NCBI GenBank assembly: GCA_947034885.2
Contig: OX344756.2
Coordinates: 22,551,489 to 22,615,488 of the forward strand
Source: Thuidium tamariscinum
Taxonomy: Eukaryota; Streptophyta; Bryopsida; Hypnales; Thuidiaceae
Direction: 5' to 3'
Length of the DNA stretch: 64,000 nt
A model generated the notes under the pieces. It made no database searches, was not told where the DNA came from, and saw nothing but the letters and a program-made list of their open reading frames with translations. Position numbers and translations under genes: made by a program. Every line of letters starts with the position of its first letter. Within the stretch, counting starts at the first letter, position 1. Below, piece after piece: positions 1-10,766 of the stretch.

Positions 1-440
1 CCAAATCACTTTTTTGACAAATAGTATTTTGGAATTGGTTTTCAAGGTTTGTGTGTGTATATGTGTAAATCTTTGAATCATTCCATTTTGATCAATGAAA
101 CAAAAGTTATAAGGGGTTTTAGTTTGCAAGTAATTATGGATTCTCTACTCTAAAATAAACTTTGAAGTCCTTTGGTAAATTCAATTTTCAATATATTTTG
201 AAAAAATAAAAGCATTGGATGTAGATGTTTATTACAATATTACAGCCTTTGGGATTGGTATTTTTCAATTCTATAAATAAATTCATAACAAATTAATATT
301 TTGACCATTCTCTACTTTTTTGTATTCACTTTTTATTTCTAATATGTTGTGCAACTTCAAATGATGTGAAATTTTGTAAATATGTCACCAACTTGCTTTG
401 AAGAATGAATTCAAAGAGTTACAACCATTCTTAGACACTT
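1..440. repeat. Dispersed unclassified repeat, copy 1
   Basis: AT-rich sequence with no gene. Parts recur diverged at about 23960-24100, in reverse complement at about 40320-40760, and at about 56780-56860; a shared landmark is an 'aggggttttagtttgc' stretch (near 110 here, near 24073 there). The stretch near 400-470 also recurs in reverse near 40330-40410 and directly near 55430-55520. No coding capacity or termini are visible. Probably an old transposon fragment of unknown class. Confidence 0.5.
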
Positions 441-2925
441 TTTCATACAAATGTGAGCTTGTGAAGTGCAATTGCACAGTTTTTTGCAAGGCCAAAAAAA
501 AGATTTTTGTCAATTCAAATACTAATATCTTGCAATTTATATAGTGAAAATTTATGAAATTTTTTCATATCTTCTCCAAAAAAATGTACTACAAGATCCT
601 ATAGATACATGTGTCAAAAAATGTATTTTTTTTCTAAAATTTTGTACTTACACTAGACAATGAAAGTTTTAAAGTGTTTACAGTGAAAATATAGTTAAAA
701 AACTCTAGGGATTAAATAAAGGCGCAACTTGGCAAATTGGGTATAGTATCAATAAGGTTTTCTAATTGACATGGGGGCCATTTCAAATCCACCAACCTTA
801 AATGTGGAGAACCTTTGAATAGGACCTTACTTGAAAACCCAAACATGTGCTACATGTACAAACCCTCGTACAATTGTACGTTCACAAGAACACAACGATC
901 TTCAATACTCCAACAACTAGATGACAAAATGACCAATATTTTATTAGCTATATTCAAAAGATAGAGACTTTGGCATTGACTCTATGGTTTCTTTATTTGA
1001 GTTTCCAAATCCTATCCATATCACATTCATACTGCACAATATGATTAGGGGTTGATTGGAGTTGGCATTGGGGAGTCTACCTACTCAATAAATTAACCTA
1101 CAATAGAGCGTAATGATCAATCATTCTTGTTTCCAAGAACACATATCTTAATGATTTTCATGCTCCGTGTCTTCCACTAGCTCCACCTAACAACTGGGTC
1201 AAATAACATAGTTTTTTTGTGTTGCAAATTGAGAATTAAGCATACAACCTCAACCACACTAGTTCCAAAAGAGTGTGCAAGTAGAACCGACTCTCATTTA
1301 ATCAATGCAAATTAAACTTAATCTGAGTCCTCACGTCACAGACAACTCCATGCAAATGAAGTTGGATTTTTTTGTATAGCTTGATACCCCAACTTACAGC
1401 ACTACAGTACACAAAATTTAATCCCATTATTTTGTCTTTGACAGGGCAGCACATTATTTATTACTGTTAGCTTTTCAAATACCCATACCAGTATACCACT
1501 ATTGACTGCAGGACACTAAATTCTCCATTCAAAGTGGGCCCAGCAAGGTAAGTTTTGGATTCTTTGGGATAAAAGTAAAAAAAGACCCCTGTTTTGGGGC
1601 CATGTTTAGGGTATGTTCTCAACCTCCTCTGGCTAATTTGGGGTTTCTGATTGTAAATATGAATTCAGAATTTGCAAAAGCATTGTTAAATTTATTTTCT
1701 TAAATTCCTATTTTTTCCCTGGAGGAAATATCCACCTTGCAAGGCCCACTTCGAACGCAGGATTTAGTGTCCTCCCTAATGACTTGGTTCTAATGGGATT
1801 TTGGTTGCAACTAAGCCAATGAATTTGCATGAATCCAAGGGTCACTCCAAACACCAAAAATCATATTGGATGAAGCTTATTTTGTTACCCGTAAGTTGGT
1901 TGACTTCAATCAATCAATCAACGAATTGAAGGACGGAATTATGAAATCAAGGAGGAAATTAAAGTAGAAGCATCCATTATTTTCAGTGTATCTATAGTTT
2001 GACATTAGAGTTTCCTTCAAAGTGTCCCCACTAGTACCTTGAAACTTTAGTTGTGGTTAGTCGGCTCTGATTATTTTAGATTTTGGTGTGAGAATCCAAG
2101 CAGATTTAGGTGCTCTACTAAGTCCTTTGAAAATTAACATAAATTAGATGCCTTATCCAAAAATTCTAATTTTTTTTTAAATTCATGATTTTCAATTGCC
2201 AATACTACAAAAATAATTCTTTATAGGAAAAGATGCCTCGAACTATACTGAAATTGTTAACTTTGGCTGTAATGGATGCTTATATCTTATGCTATAGTCG
2301 AAACGACCAAAACCGTCCAAATAAGAAATTCAGTGTAGTTGGAGGCAACGTTTTCTAAAAATGATATTTTTCTAGTATTAGTGAGTGAAAATCATGAATA
2401 TTCAAAAAAAAAGATTTTTCGGGTACAATATGTAATTTCTACAAATTTTCAAAGTGTTGGCTCCCTAGGCCTATGGAACCATCCTGTAGGTGCCCCCAAA
2501 ACTGAACCTTACGAAAATCAGCACTCAACCAACCAAATTTCCCTATGTACCCTTCAGATGTGTCAGCAAATTATAATCATAGATGTGGCGAAGACATTAA
2601 GGGAAGTCTACTGATGCATTTGGGTGAATCTGCAATCCACTGCAAGGAACAGGTGCGGGAATGGGTGTTTTGCCCTTATATGTTGAAAAGTGAAATGAAT
2701 CCAACCATGGAAACGGTTGCTTTATTTTACTAAAAACATCCAGCGGCAGGTCCAGATTGCCAGCTTGAATGTTTGAGAACTTGAAATGATCAGTTGTTTT
2801 CGGGTTGCTTGGGATGGATCCGACCAGATGGAGGACATTGTCAATAGTGTTCATGCTGCACTTGTGAGGCAGAGGACCCCACCACCATTGAACTTATCAA
2901 CAAATCATAACTAATCCATTTTGGA
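441..2925. repeat. Tandem duplication, copy A (~2.4 kb)
   Basis: Aligns in the same orientation with 2935-5200. Matching landmarks are the 'gggattaaataaagg' block (near 710 and 3187), the 'cctcacgtcacag' block (near 1330 and 3833), and the 'accccaccaccattgaac' end (near 2876 and 5160). Copy A carries about 715 bp (roughly 1956-2675) that copy B lacks, and lacks the two MITEs of copy B. No gene was recognised; short ORFs inside are not shared between the copies as open frames. Confidence 0.7.
1511..1772. mobile_element. MITE with ~40 bp TIRs, copy 1
   Basis: The ends are inverted repeats of each other: GGACACTAAATTCTCCATTC at the left and the complement of GGACACTAAATCCTGCGTTC at the right, continuing into a GTGGGCC motif on both sides. 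The interior holds a 'gattgcaaatatgaattcag' block shared with other elements in the window. There is no coding capacity. Related copies lie at 4530-4769 (the duplication partner) and 8889-9142. Confidence 0.6.
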
Positions 2926-3958
2926 CATTTTAATACAAATTTGATCTTGAGAAGTACAAATGTCTGGTTTCTTGTGAGTCCCAAAAAAGGATTTTTGTCA
3001 ATTCAAACACTAATATCTTGCAATATACACAATGAAAATTCAGAAATTTTTTAAACTTTTTCTCAAACCAACATACTACAAGATCTTAGGGTTAAATGTG
3101 TTCAATTTTTTTTCTAAAATTTGGTTGTTGTACTAGAAATTGTAGTTTTGGAGTGTTTTTAGTAAAAGCCTAGTCAAAAAACTTTAGGGATTAAATAAAG
3201 GTACAACATGGCAAATTGGGTATAGTATCAGGAAGGTTTTATATTTGACATGGGGGCCATTTCAAATCCACCAACCTTATAAGTTATGTGAGGAACTTTG
3301 AATAGGACCTTCCTCGAAAATCCAAACATGTGCTACAAGGACAAATCCTCTTGCAACTATACATTCACAAGAACACAACAATCTTCAACACTCCAACAAT
3401 TAGATGACAAAATGACCAATATTTTATTAGCTATATTCAAAAGATGGAAACTTTGGCATTGACTTTATGGTTTCTTTATTTGAGTTTCCAAGTCCTATCC
3501 ATACCACATTCATACTGCACAATATGATTAGGGGTTGATTGGAGTAGATATTAGGGAGTTCCGAGTTCAACTAGTCAATAAATTAACCTACAATAGAACC
3601 TGTCGGTTGCATCGCATCATTCTTGTTTCCGAGAACACATATCTTAACGATTTTCATGGTCCGTCTCTCCCACTAGCTCCAACTAACAACTGGGTCAAAT
3701 AACATAGTTTTTTTTGTTGCAAATTGAGTCTCAGAATAAGTGTAATATACAACTCAACCAAACTAGCTCCAATAGAGTGTGCAAGTAGGACCGACTCTCA
3801 TTTAATCAATGCAGATTAAACTTAATCTGAGTCCTCACGTCACAGGCAACTCCATGCAAATGAAGTTGGGATTTTTTTTGTATAGCTTGATTCCCCAACA
3901 TACAGCACTACAGTACACGGAATTTAATCCCATTTGTCTTTTACAGTGCAGCACATTA

Positions 3959-4160
3959 CAGTAGAACCTCTCTAACTCAATCGGTCCCAGCCCAATTTGA
4001 CATATTGAGTGACATATTGAGTGACATATTGAGTTACAGAAGTTTATTCACTTAGAGAGGGTTAGATTTACTCACATCCTTTGTAATTTGGCTCGGTCTA
4101 ACACATTGAGTTATAGAGGTTTACCTGCCTAGAGAGGGTTTAATAAGAGAGGTTCTATTG
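3959..4160. mobile_element. Emigrant/pogo-like MITE with TA target duplication
   Basis: A 202 bp element with inverted termini CAGTAGAACCTCTCTAA and its near-complement (…AGAGAGGTTCTATTG), flanked by TA at 3957-3958 and 4161-4162. Copy A of the tandem duplication has a single TA at the equivalent position (near 1453), so insertion is directly demonstrated. The terminus resembles the CAGTAAAACCTCTATAAA type of the plant Emigrant/Lemi1 pogo family. The interior has short internal repeats of a 'gacatattgagt' motif. It is non-coding and must be mobilised in trans. Confidence 0.8.
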
Positions 4161-4187
4161 TATTTACTAGCTTTTCATATACCCATA

Positions 4188-4512
4188 AGGGAGGAGGCTC
4201 CAAAACCGCTCAGGCTCCAAAACCACTCACCTTCTGAAATGTATATTTTTGGTACATGATGCTTTTTGATCTTTACAGTAATGTACAGCTAGTGAACATT
4301 TGAGGAGGTGGGCGGTTTTGGAGCCCTATGCCATATTGACTTCAGAAATTCATAACTAATTCTACACAACTCCAAAAAATATGAAATGACTTGGGTTCGA
4401 TGCCTATTCAAGCTGTCTTTCAAGAAAAATTCACTGAAAATATTTCAAAATGTTTGACCTGCCCAAAATTCTGTTCCAGCCCTTAGATGGTCAGTTTATG
4501 GACCTCCTCCCT
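4188..4512. mobile_element. AGG-terminus MITE family 1, TA target site, copy 1
   Basis: A 325 bp element with termini AGGGAGGAGG…CCTCCTCCCT, flanked by TA at 4186-4187 and 4513-4514. Copy A of the tandem duplication lacks it (site near 1488). The interior matches, in reverse orientation, elements at 59914-60227, 60277-60603 and 61552-61877, and a fragment near 31320-31505. The TA duplication suggests a Tc1/mariner-type mobilising transposase (inference). Non-coding. Confidence 0.8.
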
Positions 4513-4529
4513 TACCACTACTAACTGCA

Positions 4530-4769
4530 GGACACTACATCCTCCATTCAAAGTGGATCCAACAGGGGTAATTTTGTGTTTTCTAGGGTAAAAGTGAAAA
4601 AAAAAAAAATCATATTTTGGACCATGTTTAGGGTGTATTCTTATCCTCCTCCAACTAATTTGAGGTCTCTGATTGCAAATATGAATTCAAAATTTGCAAA
4701 AAAATTAGTTCTTACATTTCTCCCAGATAAATCCACGTTACTGGGCCCACTTTGAATGGAGGATTTAGG
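4530..4769. mobile_element. MITE with ~40 bp TIRs, copy 2
   Basis: Partner of 1511-1772 within duplication copy B. The left end GGACACTACATCCTCCATTC is complementary to the right end (…GAATGGAGGATTTAGG). The right-most few bases have decayed. It begins directly after the preceding MITE's flank. No coding capacity. Confidence 0.55.
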
Positions 4770-5266
4770 ATTCCAATGGGATTCTGGTTGCAACTGAGCC
4801 AATGAATTTGCGTGACCCCCAGAGGGCCCTCCAAACACCCAAAATGATATTGGACAAAGCTTCTTTTGTTACCGCAAAGTTGGTTGACTTCAATCAATCA
4901 ATCAACCAATTGAAGGAGGGAATTACGAAATCAAGGAGGGAATTATGCTATATGTTGAAAAGTGAAATGAATCCAACCATGAAAAATGGTTTCTTTATTT
5001 TTACTCAAAACATCCAGCGGCGGGTCCGGATCGCCAGCTTGAATGTTTGGTCGAGGGACTTGAGATGTGTTTTTTTCCTGTCAATGAGGTTGCTTGCGAT
5101 GAATCCGACCAGATGGAGGACATTGTCAATAGTGTTCATGCCACACATGCAAGGCGGAGGACCCCACCACCATTGAACTTATCAACAAACCACGACTAAT
5201 CCACACGGACCTTAAATTATCTTACTTGTGTTCAGGTTTTGCAAGTAGTGGCAGGCATGTTTCATT

Positions 5267-5667
5267 GGTCGGGGTGAACTGGCCCCCTCACTCACGCTCA
5301 GCTACTCCAAGTAAATTTCAAGGGTGCAAGTAAAGCAAAAAGCTCCTTATTTTGTGCTTATCTAATTTATCTCAGACACACTTCCTAGCTACATAACATT
5401 CAGTAGCCCATAGAAGGACTATCTTTCCCTTTGTGAAGTCCCCATCACCTAATTTCATATGACATTTCTTGAAGTTTGCAACTTTAGTTACTGAATGGTG
5501 TGAAATATTTCACACCATTTAATCTGCTGGAAGCAATGTGACAGGCTGCTACTAAATGTTAGGTAATAGGAGGCTCTGATTGCAAATATGAATTCAGAAT
5601 TTGCAAAAAATAAAAAAATTCAGCATTTTCCCAAGTGGCCAAGCAAGGGGTCAGTTCAGCCCCGGCC
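5267..5667. mobile_element. TIR element related to the ~40 bp TIR MITEs
   Basis: The ends are imperfect inverted repeats: GGTCGGGGTGAACTGGCCCC at the left against the complement of GGCCGGGGCTGAACTGACCC at the right. The right part carries the same 'ttgcaaatatgaattcag' block as 1511-1772. A related shorter copy is at about 19605-19845. A 26 bp perfect palindrome sits inside at about 5494-5519. Non-coding. Confidence 0.5.
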
Positions 5668-5669
5668 AT

Positions 5670-6232
5670 TTCATTTGTGTCAATTATAAAAAAAGGGAAA
5701 AAAAGGTAGTGGTGGGTGAAAAGAAACAATATTCAATCAGACCTGGTCTGAGGTATGTGTGTTGTGACAGTTTGACATCATAAAAACATAAATAAAAGAC
5801 AAGGTTGGCATAGTATGAGAAACTTCTGGACTTTTCTACCCAATCACACTGCCTGTGTAGTTGCGAGTCAGCTGCAGCGGTGCATTGAGCATATATAATA
5901 CCCTTATTAAACACTCCCAACTCTATATGGGATTGTGTGGCAGTGACTGCCACTTTTGAGCTCATTGTGTAGGCTTGCCAATTGTTGTGGGCAACAACAA
6001 CTGCCCAAGCCTTGTGCAAACGGCATCCACTAAAAGACAACCTCATCATTCCTACAATCAACTCATCGACGGGTTTTTTTGACATACATGAGATGAGATT
6101 TCATTGCAAAAAAGGTAAAATATAAGCCCACCATCATAAATGCCTCACGGGCAACATCTATGATTTTTTCATTCCATATTTGTTGCAACATACTACTTTA
6201 TCTTACCTTGGTTTGAAAATAGTATATCCATT
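5670..6232. other. No gene recognised; weak reverse-strand ORF
   Basis: A 133-codon reverse-strand frame covers 5684-6085 with somewhat more balanced base composition than its surroundings. Its translation has no motif I recognise and its N-terminal end is not supported by any promoter or splice signal. I treat it as unproven and describe the stretch as intergenic. Confidence 0.3.
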
Positions 6233-6518
6233 TATTAGGGGAGATTTGAGGCCTCTAGAAGACTGCAAAGTTCCCGTAGCCGAGGAATGCAAAAATTGTT
6301 GCGGGAATGTAGAATCTTAGGAATCCTACGTGGTTAAGCAAAAGCCATGTCATTAATTTGAACTTTTTTGAACTTTTTTTGAACTTTTTTTCACATCTTA
6401 AGACTCCTTCCCCCACTAGTTTATTTATTTATTTTGACAATTGCTCACCTGACAATAGTCAACAGTTACATGAATAGTCTTGAAACGGCCCTTCAGAGGC
6501 CTCAAATCCCCCCTAATG
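6233..6518. mobile_element. CATTAG-terminus MITE, copy 1
   Basis: The ends read TATTAGGGGAGATTTGAGGC and the complement of CATTAGGGGGGATTTGAGGC, about 20 bp inverted. The interior 'tcctacgtggt' and 'ttcccg' blocks match, in reverse orientation, copies at 19336-19600 and 36432-36730; 55118-55416 has the same termini. I see no convincing target duplication. Non-coding. Confidence 0.65.
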
Positions 6519-6599
6519 CTTTTGTAGTGACTTGCATTGAAAATGGAGACATCCTCCTATGAAGATAGGCTGTTTGTTTATTTGTTTGTTTGGATGTTT

Positions 6600-6891
6600 G
6601 TTACGTTGAGATCTCCCGGACCGTGAGTCCCTCCGGTGCGTGTTTGGTACCGTTGGAAAGCCCTCGACGAGGAGGGGTGCAAGGGCTTTGATTCATGGTG
6701 TTCCAACCTACGGCATGAAAGTTATTGAATTTTGAAGTTTGTATATGTTACGTTGAGATCTCCCGGACCGTGAGTCCCATGGGTGCATGTTTGGTACCAT
6801 CGGAAAGCCCTCGGCGAGGAGGGGTGCATGGGCTTTGATTCATGGTGTTCCAACCTATGGCATGAAAGTTATTGAATTTTGAAGTTTCTGT
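6600..6891. repeat. 147 bp tandem duplication (2 units)
   Basis: Units 6600-6746 and 6747-6891 both start with gttacgttgagatctcccgg and end with 'tattgaattttgaagttt'. They differ at a handful of positions. Their base composition is richer in GC than the neighbourhood. Short sequence after the second unit ('gcacgggctactctagttg') may be a retroelement tail, which I cannot confirm. Confidence 0.75.
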
Positions 6892-7077
6892 ACATTAAAA
6901 AAATTAAAAAATTATTGATTCTGTTGTTTTTCTGGACCGTGGCAACGGCACGGGCTACTCTAGTTGTTTTTGAAGAGAGGTAGTAAAATAATTACCCCTT
7001 CATAGCACCTTCCACATTTCATAGCACCTTCCACATTACATGACCAAATTGACGTGCCAAAGTAGCTTGGTCATGGT

Positions 7078-7100
7078 CTATATATATATATATATATATT
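7078..7100. repeat. (TA)n microsatellite
   Basis: About eleven uninterrupted TA units. The rest of 6892-7480 is AT-rich without a recognised gene or element. Confidence 0.85.
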
Positions 7101-7579
7101 TAAAATTTTATTTGTGTAATGATTTGGATTGGTCATCCACTCATACCCAGTGTCATAGCCTAGTAAGAGGTAGATTTAATCAAAGGAAACAATGAAATTA
7201 GATTGTTGATTGATTTGAAGGAGTTATTGTTCATTGTCTTGACTTTTAGAGATACTATTTACTACAACTAATTTGGATTCCTAGACAAAAAAAAGTATTG
7301 ACAAGAAAATGTTCCCTTAAATTTAAGAAATAAGTCAAATTGAATAGGTACAATAAGATGGCACTTGGAGCTTGATTTTTGAGAGACTCTCATGTGAGGT
7401 AATAGTATTTTAAAGTTTTTTAAAAATAATTAAATATTTTAAATAAATAAATAAAATAAAATTTGTTTTTCTAAATTAATTATTTTTGAATTATTGCTTA
7501 TTCTAACCAATAATGTTGGGTTCACAACATGGAGAACTAACTTGCAATGGTCCTGTAATGTCCCCCCAAAACATTTAAG

Positions 7580-8015
7580 GCTTCATGGGGTATGTAACAT
7601 AGGATTAGCAATAGGAGTTCAACCGTTCATAGTCAAAAGCAAGAATTGTGTTTTAAGTAGAATTTTAGGCCTCATTACTAAGGCACAGTAAAATAACCTT
7701 TTTTTTAAAACTAAAGAACTAAAAAAAGCTAGGAAATAAAGCTAAATTTCATCTCTCAAAATTCATTTGATATTTCAAGCCTCCAATCAAAAAGTTATGA
7801 ACAAATTTTAAGGGAGGGGTTGGAAGGGACATTTTCTTTTACATTTTCAAACATCTTCTGTGAAATTTATCCATAACCTTTCCTTAGAGGCTTGAAATAT
7901 TAAAAAGAAATTTGGAAGTGAAATCTTGCTATATTCATCAATTATTTTTATCACACTATTTTTTGAAAAAAAATCTACTTTAACTAAATTAGGCACAAAA
8001 TTCTACTTCACACAT
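7580..8015. mobile_element. Old foldback element, family FB, copy 1
   Basis: Diverged copy of the foldback family seen at 24752-25345 and 49370-49976. The left arm holds 'tcatagtcaaaagcaagaattgtgtt' and 'atttcaagcctccaatcaaaaagttatg'; the right arm holds their imperfect complements ('ccataacctttccttagaggcttgaaat'). Arm-to-arm divergence is high, so this is the oldest of the three copies. Non-coding. Confidence 0.5.
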
Positions 8016-8316
8016 AAAAACATCTAAAATCATCAAAATAATGAATTCAACATAGTTGTAAACTATTCTTTTAATAGAGGAATATTTTTCTCTTATTGGC
8101 TAATAGAAGTCTTGAATTTAGAAAAATAAATGATGTATTTTGGCACACCCATATGAGTTCCATAATTCTTCAAAGTTCGAAAATGTTTAGATTATTGAAA
8201 TCCACCCTAGATTTGTCTACTACTAACCTTTTTCAATGCCACTCATTAAGTGTAAAACAACCAATAAAGGGCATGTTGGGGCCCTTAAGCTCTACCAAAA
8301 TTCATTGCAATTTATC

Positions 8317-8695
8317 TCCAAGTAATTTGAGGCAATCCACAATGGCTGTAGATGTTGTCTTAATTACCTTAAGAACTTCATGGCAACTATTTATTTATCC
8401 AAAATATGGTCTTACGGTTATGATCAAATTTTTTCATTAGTCACTTTGACATGTTTCAACTATGGCCCATGCATAGTGTCATATCTCTTCGTTATACTCC
8501 AAGCATAAATGTTTCCAAGTAATTAGAGGCAATTTGCTTTGGCATTGGATATCACCGGAGTTACATGGTATCCACTACTTAGTTGTTTTTTATGTGAGAA
8601 AATCTTCTCATTAATCACTTTGACATGTTCTCATTAAGCCCCATGCATGGCATCAAATACTTTCTCAATCATTGTACTCTAAGTATGAAACAATG
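8317..8695. repeat. ~197 bp tandem duplication
   Basis: Two diverged units, each running from 'ccaagtaatt(t/a)gaggcaat' through 'cattaatcactttgacatgtt' and 'ccatgcat' to 'actc(c/t)aag'. They begin near 8318 and 8515. The 114-codon forward frame at 8096-8440 overlaps only the first unit and is not conserved in the second, so it is not called as a gene. Confidence 0.6.
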
Positions 8696-8888
8696 ATTTC
8701 AATGACAATTCAATGTTAAATGAAAGTTCTTTTAGTAGGTGATACAATTAAATTAAAGTACATACAAGGATGGTTTTAGGTGTTTCCACCTTATAATTGA
8801 AGTTGTAGCTTGTTGTATGCATAGATCAATCACAAAGATAAAACAAATATTCAATTAAATATATTTTACAATTAATTTTGCATGATGT

Positions 8889-9142
8889 TAAATCTTACCA
8901 TCGAAGGTGGGCCTAATAGGGTAAATTTTGGTTTCTTCGGGATAAAAGTTAAAAAATAAATAAAAATTTGTATAGTGTTTGGAATATATCTTACACCTCT
9001 TCTAGCTAATTTGGGGTCTTTAATTGCAAATATGAACTCAAACTTTTTAAAGTAAAAACTATTTCCAAAAAATAAAAAATTCCTACATTTTTCCCTAAGG
9101 TAAATGCACCTTGCTAGGCCCACCTTCAATGGTAGGATTTAA
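8889..9142. mobile_element. MITE with ~40 bp TIRs, copy 3
   Basis: The left end 'aaatcttaccatcgaaggtg' and right end 'caccttcaatggtaggattt' are inverted repeats, followed inward by GGCC. The interior matches 1511-1772 (block 'tctagctaatttggggtct'). A reverse-strand frame of 85 codons spans it but shows no recognisable protein. Confidence 0.6.
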
Positions 9143-9155
9143 ATTCTTGCATTAA

Positions 9156-9802
9156 TTCCTAAATGCCCAAGGCACCAAAGTCTAGTGTTTGTAAAACTTT
9201 GAAGTTAAAGAAAACCTAACCTAGTTGACATTTTCAGTAGTTTGTATTTTTGGAGAATTCTTTTCAAAGTCTACTTTAAGCATCAAACCCCCAATCTTGA
9301 AAATCATCGACTATGATTTTTCTATCTAAGATTTTGTGCAAGGGTACCCATTGCAATCTTGACTTTCTCTAGTGTTGATAGCTTTTGGAAATGAACCTCA
9401 AATACACCAAATCTTAGAGAAAAAATCACATTAGAAATTCATTTAAAAAAATTGTAGAGTAGATTTTGAGAAGCCATAAATTGATTGGGGTTATGCATGT
9501 TAGGCCCTTTCATGTCATATTTTTTTGGTCACCAATTTTTTAGATTTGACATGTGAAAAGAGGATTGAAAGACTTCACATCACTTTTGCAATTTTAACAC
9601 CCTCATGTTCAAACATTATAATCTTTCAATCCATAAGTGATATTGTCATGTTTTCTTTTCCTAAGTGATATCTAAGATGTCTTGTTTGAATTTGTATAGT
9701 TACATTTTTTTAAAATTGATAAAACTCATCATAAAAGTTGACTATTTGTTCCCTTTACAACAAATTCCTAGAAGCTCAAAAAAGGCCTTGAGCATTTAGG
9801 GG
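9156..9802. mobile_element. TTAA-flanked TIR element family P2, copy 1
   Basis: A 647 bp element. The left terminus after TTAA (9152-9155) reads TCCTAAATGCCCAAGGC; the right terminus reads GCCTTGAGCATTTAGGGG and is followed by TCAA, a one-base change from TTAA. The same element lies in reverse complement at 39147-39784 and directly from about 51056. No transposase frame is visible. See the finding on TTAA elements. Confidence 0.6.
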
Positions 9803-9829
9803 TCAATTCCATACAATCAAAACCTTCAA

Positions 9830-10014
9830 AACCTAAACTACCGGACGATGGTCGTGAGGTACCCAAAGCGAATGCCATGGTTGCGGGTTCGATTCTTGGT
9901 GGCAGCAGGTTCTCTACCTAGCGTGAAATCAGCCTCTCCTCTTGACGGACCCCTCGCAGTGTGTTTCCTCAACACGCTTGTGTCAAAAAACAAAAAACAA
10001 AACAACAAAAAACA
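9830..10014 (+). mobile_element. tRNA-derived SINE with target duplication
   Basis: The head carries an internal polymerase III B-box (GGTTCGATTC at about 9885-9894) and an upstream A-box-like stretch, in a tRNA-like 5' region from about 9842. About 70 bp of unrelated body follows, then an A-rich tail of CA-interrupted A runs (9984-10018). The sequence AAAACCTTCAA occurs just before the element (9819-9829) and again at the end of the tail (10015-10025), which fits a target-site duplication from LINE-assisted retroposition. Small frames inside are not genes. Confidence 0.75.
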
Positions 10015-10025
10015 AAAACCTTCAA

Positions 10026-10766
10026 TTTAAATTTGAATTTGAATTACAAAAAATTTAAACCAATGGGGAGACCCCAAATTTTGACCTCCAAGTGAGTTTC
10101 GTGTAAAACAAGCCTAATGCACCCCCTAAAGTCCTTTACCTTCTGTTCAGGGTCAAAGGGAAAGGAAAAAGGTATTGGTGGGGGCATGGTGCATGATCTC
10201 ATGACCATCAAGGTCCACAGTGGCGCTGGCGTCCATCTTTTGCTGCATTGAACCCGCCATAGCCAAACCAGCCAGGCTTTAGGTTTCTCTTCCGCTTGGT
10301 ATCGCAGCTTCTGCACTCCGCCAATTCCGCCGCCTCGCAAATCAGAAACCTCATCACCCCCGAGGTACGCGAAACATTCATTTTCCATTCCCTTATTCAA
10401 TCGAAATATTTCTTTTCGCCATAGCGGAGCCGAGGATAAGTAGGGCAGGCAGGATAGACGATCACACAATACGATCACCAAATGTGGACTGAGCACGGGG
10501 AAAAAGTATTCTGGAATCTCTAGAGTGTTGGAAAGTCAGTCTTGATTTAGATGAATCAAGACGTTTTGACGTTGGCTCCAATGGGGAGGAATCTTTGGGT
10601 TCCGTGCTGGTTTGTGTGGGAGGAAATTGGAAGAACAGCTTTTGAGATTCTTGGCGAGGGTGTCTCACGACCGGTTCCTGGACACGAAAATGAAGAACGG
10701 GAGGAATCTGTATAAGTATAAGAAGAGTGGAACACTTGCTTAGAAAAAAGGGATGTAAGATAAGCT
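10026..10766. other. Distal upstream region of the PRT1-like gene
   Basis: Composition becomes balanced here compared with the AT-rich DNA to the left, which marks the start of the gene island. Reverse-strand frames at 10044-10496 and 10462-10875 overlap each other and encode no recognisable domain. I see no splice-supported gene. The stretch may include a divergent promoter. Confidence 0.35.

Larger units (their letters stand above)
2935..5200. repeat. Tandem duplication, copy B
   Basis: Second copy of the unit at 441-2925, directly adjacent. It contains two MITEs (3959-4160, 4188-4512) missing from copy A, so copy A shows the pre-insertion state of both sites. It also lacks about 715 bp present in copy A. 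Divergence of several percent plus indels indicates an old duplication. No gene was recognised. Confidence 0.7.

Noticed and set aside
9840-9910. Functional tRNA gene
   Set aside because: B-box is good but the acceptor and anticodon arms do not fold as a normal tRNA, and an A-rich tail with target duplication fits a SINE.
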